Shown: positions 62,864 through 64,000 of the stretch, piece after piece
Numbering within the stretch: the stretch's first letter is position 1
How the letters are laid out: every line of letters starts with the position of its first letter
Assembly: GCA_964414425.1 (NCBI GenBank)
Contig: CAYPWL010000017.1
Span: 3,456 to 67,455, forward strand
Length of the DNA stretch: 64,000 nucleotides
Reading direction: 5' to 3'
Source of the DNA: GYS-P2D sp964414425
Lineage (GTDB): Bacteria > Bacteroidota > Bacteroidia > Chitinophagales > Saprospiraceae
Notes under the pieces: generated by a model
Seen by the model: only the letters and a program-made list of their open reading frames with translations
Told to the model about the DNA's origin: nothing
Database searches by the model: none
Program-made: the position numbers and the translations under genes

Positions 62864-64000
62864 TTACTTAACGAGCCTTTTCAACTTCTTGTCGTCCTTG
62901 ATCATCTTATAAAAGCTCTCTATATACTTTCTGAATCTCTTCTTAGAACTATCGCTCAAGAATGAAGCATCTTCTACTAACTGAAAAAACTCTTACTCCC
63001 TCTCGATATGGTATCTCGCACTTTCCTGTAGCTCCTCCAACGGGATCTTATTATCCATGAAGTAGCGCTGGGTAATTGCTCATGTGGGACGGCATAGACG
63101 TTATCGATAATGCCAGAAAAATCAAAATCATATGGAATGATCACTAAGGAGTTATCGACATTTCTCTTAAACAGATTTGTGTTATGCCCTTTGCGGGCCG
63201 ACCAGTCCGCATTGGAGATTAGGTATTGAAATAAACACATCCTGACATATTCTGACCGATCGACAACATCAGTTGATATGGTGCCTGTTTTGACCATCTC
63301 GAGGTTTAGCCTACTCTGGATATCATCGTCACTCTCTATCACAAAACCATCAACCAAACAATCATAGCCCTCCAATCTAATCTTAACCAACTTAGATTGG
63401 AATCCATTTGGACTGACCAAGCCATAGAGGTCATATAGGAATTTCTCCATTTTTATAGTCTCAGCGTATCTTGGTGTCGATTGACATTGAAAGACAATCT
63501 TCATCTTGTTATGGTCCCTTATGAAATTGAAATTTTCCAGCTCGGACTTTTTCAGATTCATCTTCAGAGGTGGTAGGCGGCATATCTCTCTCCTGCTCTT
63601 CCCGCTCGGTCTAAATGCCGCACTGAACCTCAAATCTTGATGATAGACGAAGTCTGACTGAATAATATCCGAGATATCCATATCTGGATCAGCCACCTGA
63701 TCAGCAAGAGTCTCAAGTGCTGGCCAGGGGATATCACCAGTTTTCCTGATTAGAGGTTCTTCAAAGTCGGGTACAATACTGCCTTGAGGCTCCGGCAGAC
63801 AATAAGAGAGTTCGGAGCCATCTACTATCAAATTTCCAAAACCCGAATCTCGAAATTCTACTTCTTGTACGCCTTGACCTTCTATAGGAAAGCAGACCGT
63901 CTGAGGAGTTCTATAATAATCTCCATTAGGATTGCGTATTAGTAATGTTTGATTATCCCGTGTTATTGATACAGCACCCCTCCTGTTATTAGAGGCAACA
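62864..64000 (-). pseudogene. CotH/HipA-like kinase-fold protein, frameshift and ochre codon, 5' end outside window
   Basis: The minus-strand frame is open from the right edge (TRDNQTLLIRNPNGDYYRTP) through KIVFQCQSTPRYAETIKMEK, then CLFQYLISNADWSARKGHN and VIIPYDFDFSG, a pattern like CotH-type kinases (N-x-DW and DFD). Around 63072-63076 one nt appears lost: the first frame degenerates after YAVPHEQL, and the next frame continues naturally (QRYFMDNKIPLEELQESARY). That frame meets TAA at 62995..62993, then runs on (EFFQLVEDASFLSDSS) to a final stop at 62866..62864. Both lesions suggest a pseudogene or sequence errors. Confidence 0.75.

Noticed and set aside
1..64000. Alternative genetic code with TAA/TAG read as Gln, suggested by the interior ochre/amber codons.
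   Set aside because: Many intact genes, including ftsZ, ftsA and murC, end in TAA at the family's normal length, so TAA is a real stop here; lesions are limited to four accessory genes.

Overview
The window is chromosomal DNA from a member of the Bacteroidota, probably a marine or aquatic Saprospiria-like lineage (the class is inference). Evidence: FtsZ ends in the Bacteroidota-type tail NNSFLHENVD; the division cluster has the Bacteroidota gene order; there is a TonB receptor/DUF4249 pair, a type IX secretion (T9SS) sorting domain, a two-component propeller sensor kinase, a TAnnTTTG-type -7 box, and almost no Shine-Dalgarno sequences. No rRNA, tRNA, insertion sequence, prophage or CRISPR array was seen.

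Region 1 (1-16365, minus strand) is a complete dcw cluster in the order mraZ-rsmH-ftsL-ftsI-murE-mraY-murD-ftsW-murG-murC-ftsQ-ftsA-ftsZ. It is preceded by a three-repeat MraZ operator with a -7 box. An intrinsic terminator lies inside it (murE/mraY). It is followed by a candidate structured RNA with its own terminator and by a gene broken by an amber codon.

Region 2 (16586-20837, plus) holds a lipoprotein, a thiolase, an acyl-CoA dehydrogenase, a hotdog thioesterase and a histidine-phosphatase pseudogene, which looks like fatty-acid/acyl-CoA degradation. Region 3 (20953-26020) holds a secreted Lys/Arg-rich protein, a DUF4249 lipoprotein with its TonB receptor, and an epoxide-hydrolase-like enzyme. 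Region 4 (26091-32266, plus) is a likely beta-1,3-glucan module: a GH94-like (GH149/GH161-type) phosphorylase, a GH17 lipoprotein and a GPH sugar symporter.

Region 5 (32276-37471, minus) joins a lipoprotein fusion (metallophosphoesterase, kinase-like centre, Omp85 barrel), a PAP2 phosphatase and a PycTM/DUF5706-like membrane protein. Region 6 (37819-41804, minus) is an ion/osmotic set: MscS channel, TrkH/KtrB transporter, DUF3124 lipoprotein and DUF2391 membrane protein, with a three-way-junction inverted repeat just upstream, then Dps. Region 7 (42528-45922, minus) is an operon of two different ATP-grasp ligases and an aspartoacylase-like metallopeptidase, a likely but unassigned small-molecule or peptide ligation pathway.

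Region 8 (46549-53605, plus) has a large propeller sensor kinase, a cluster of ~115-bp intergenic repeats, a decayed TPR gene and a secreted protein. Region 9 (53706-64000) has an SDR, a PhzF-like isomerase, a T9SS-exported beta-helix/PKD/LamG protein, a MidA-like methyltransferase, two envelope proteins, a MOSC protein and a broken CotH-like kinase gene running off the right edge.

Four genes carry frameshifts and/or in-frame stops (1-703, 20145-20837, 50937-51973, 62864-64000). The strongest candidates for something undescribed are the double ATP-grasp/metallopeptidase operon, the structured RNA behind ftsZ, and the structured element in front of the mechanosensitive/potassium operon.
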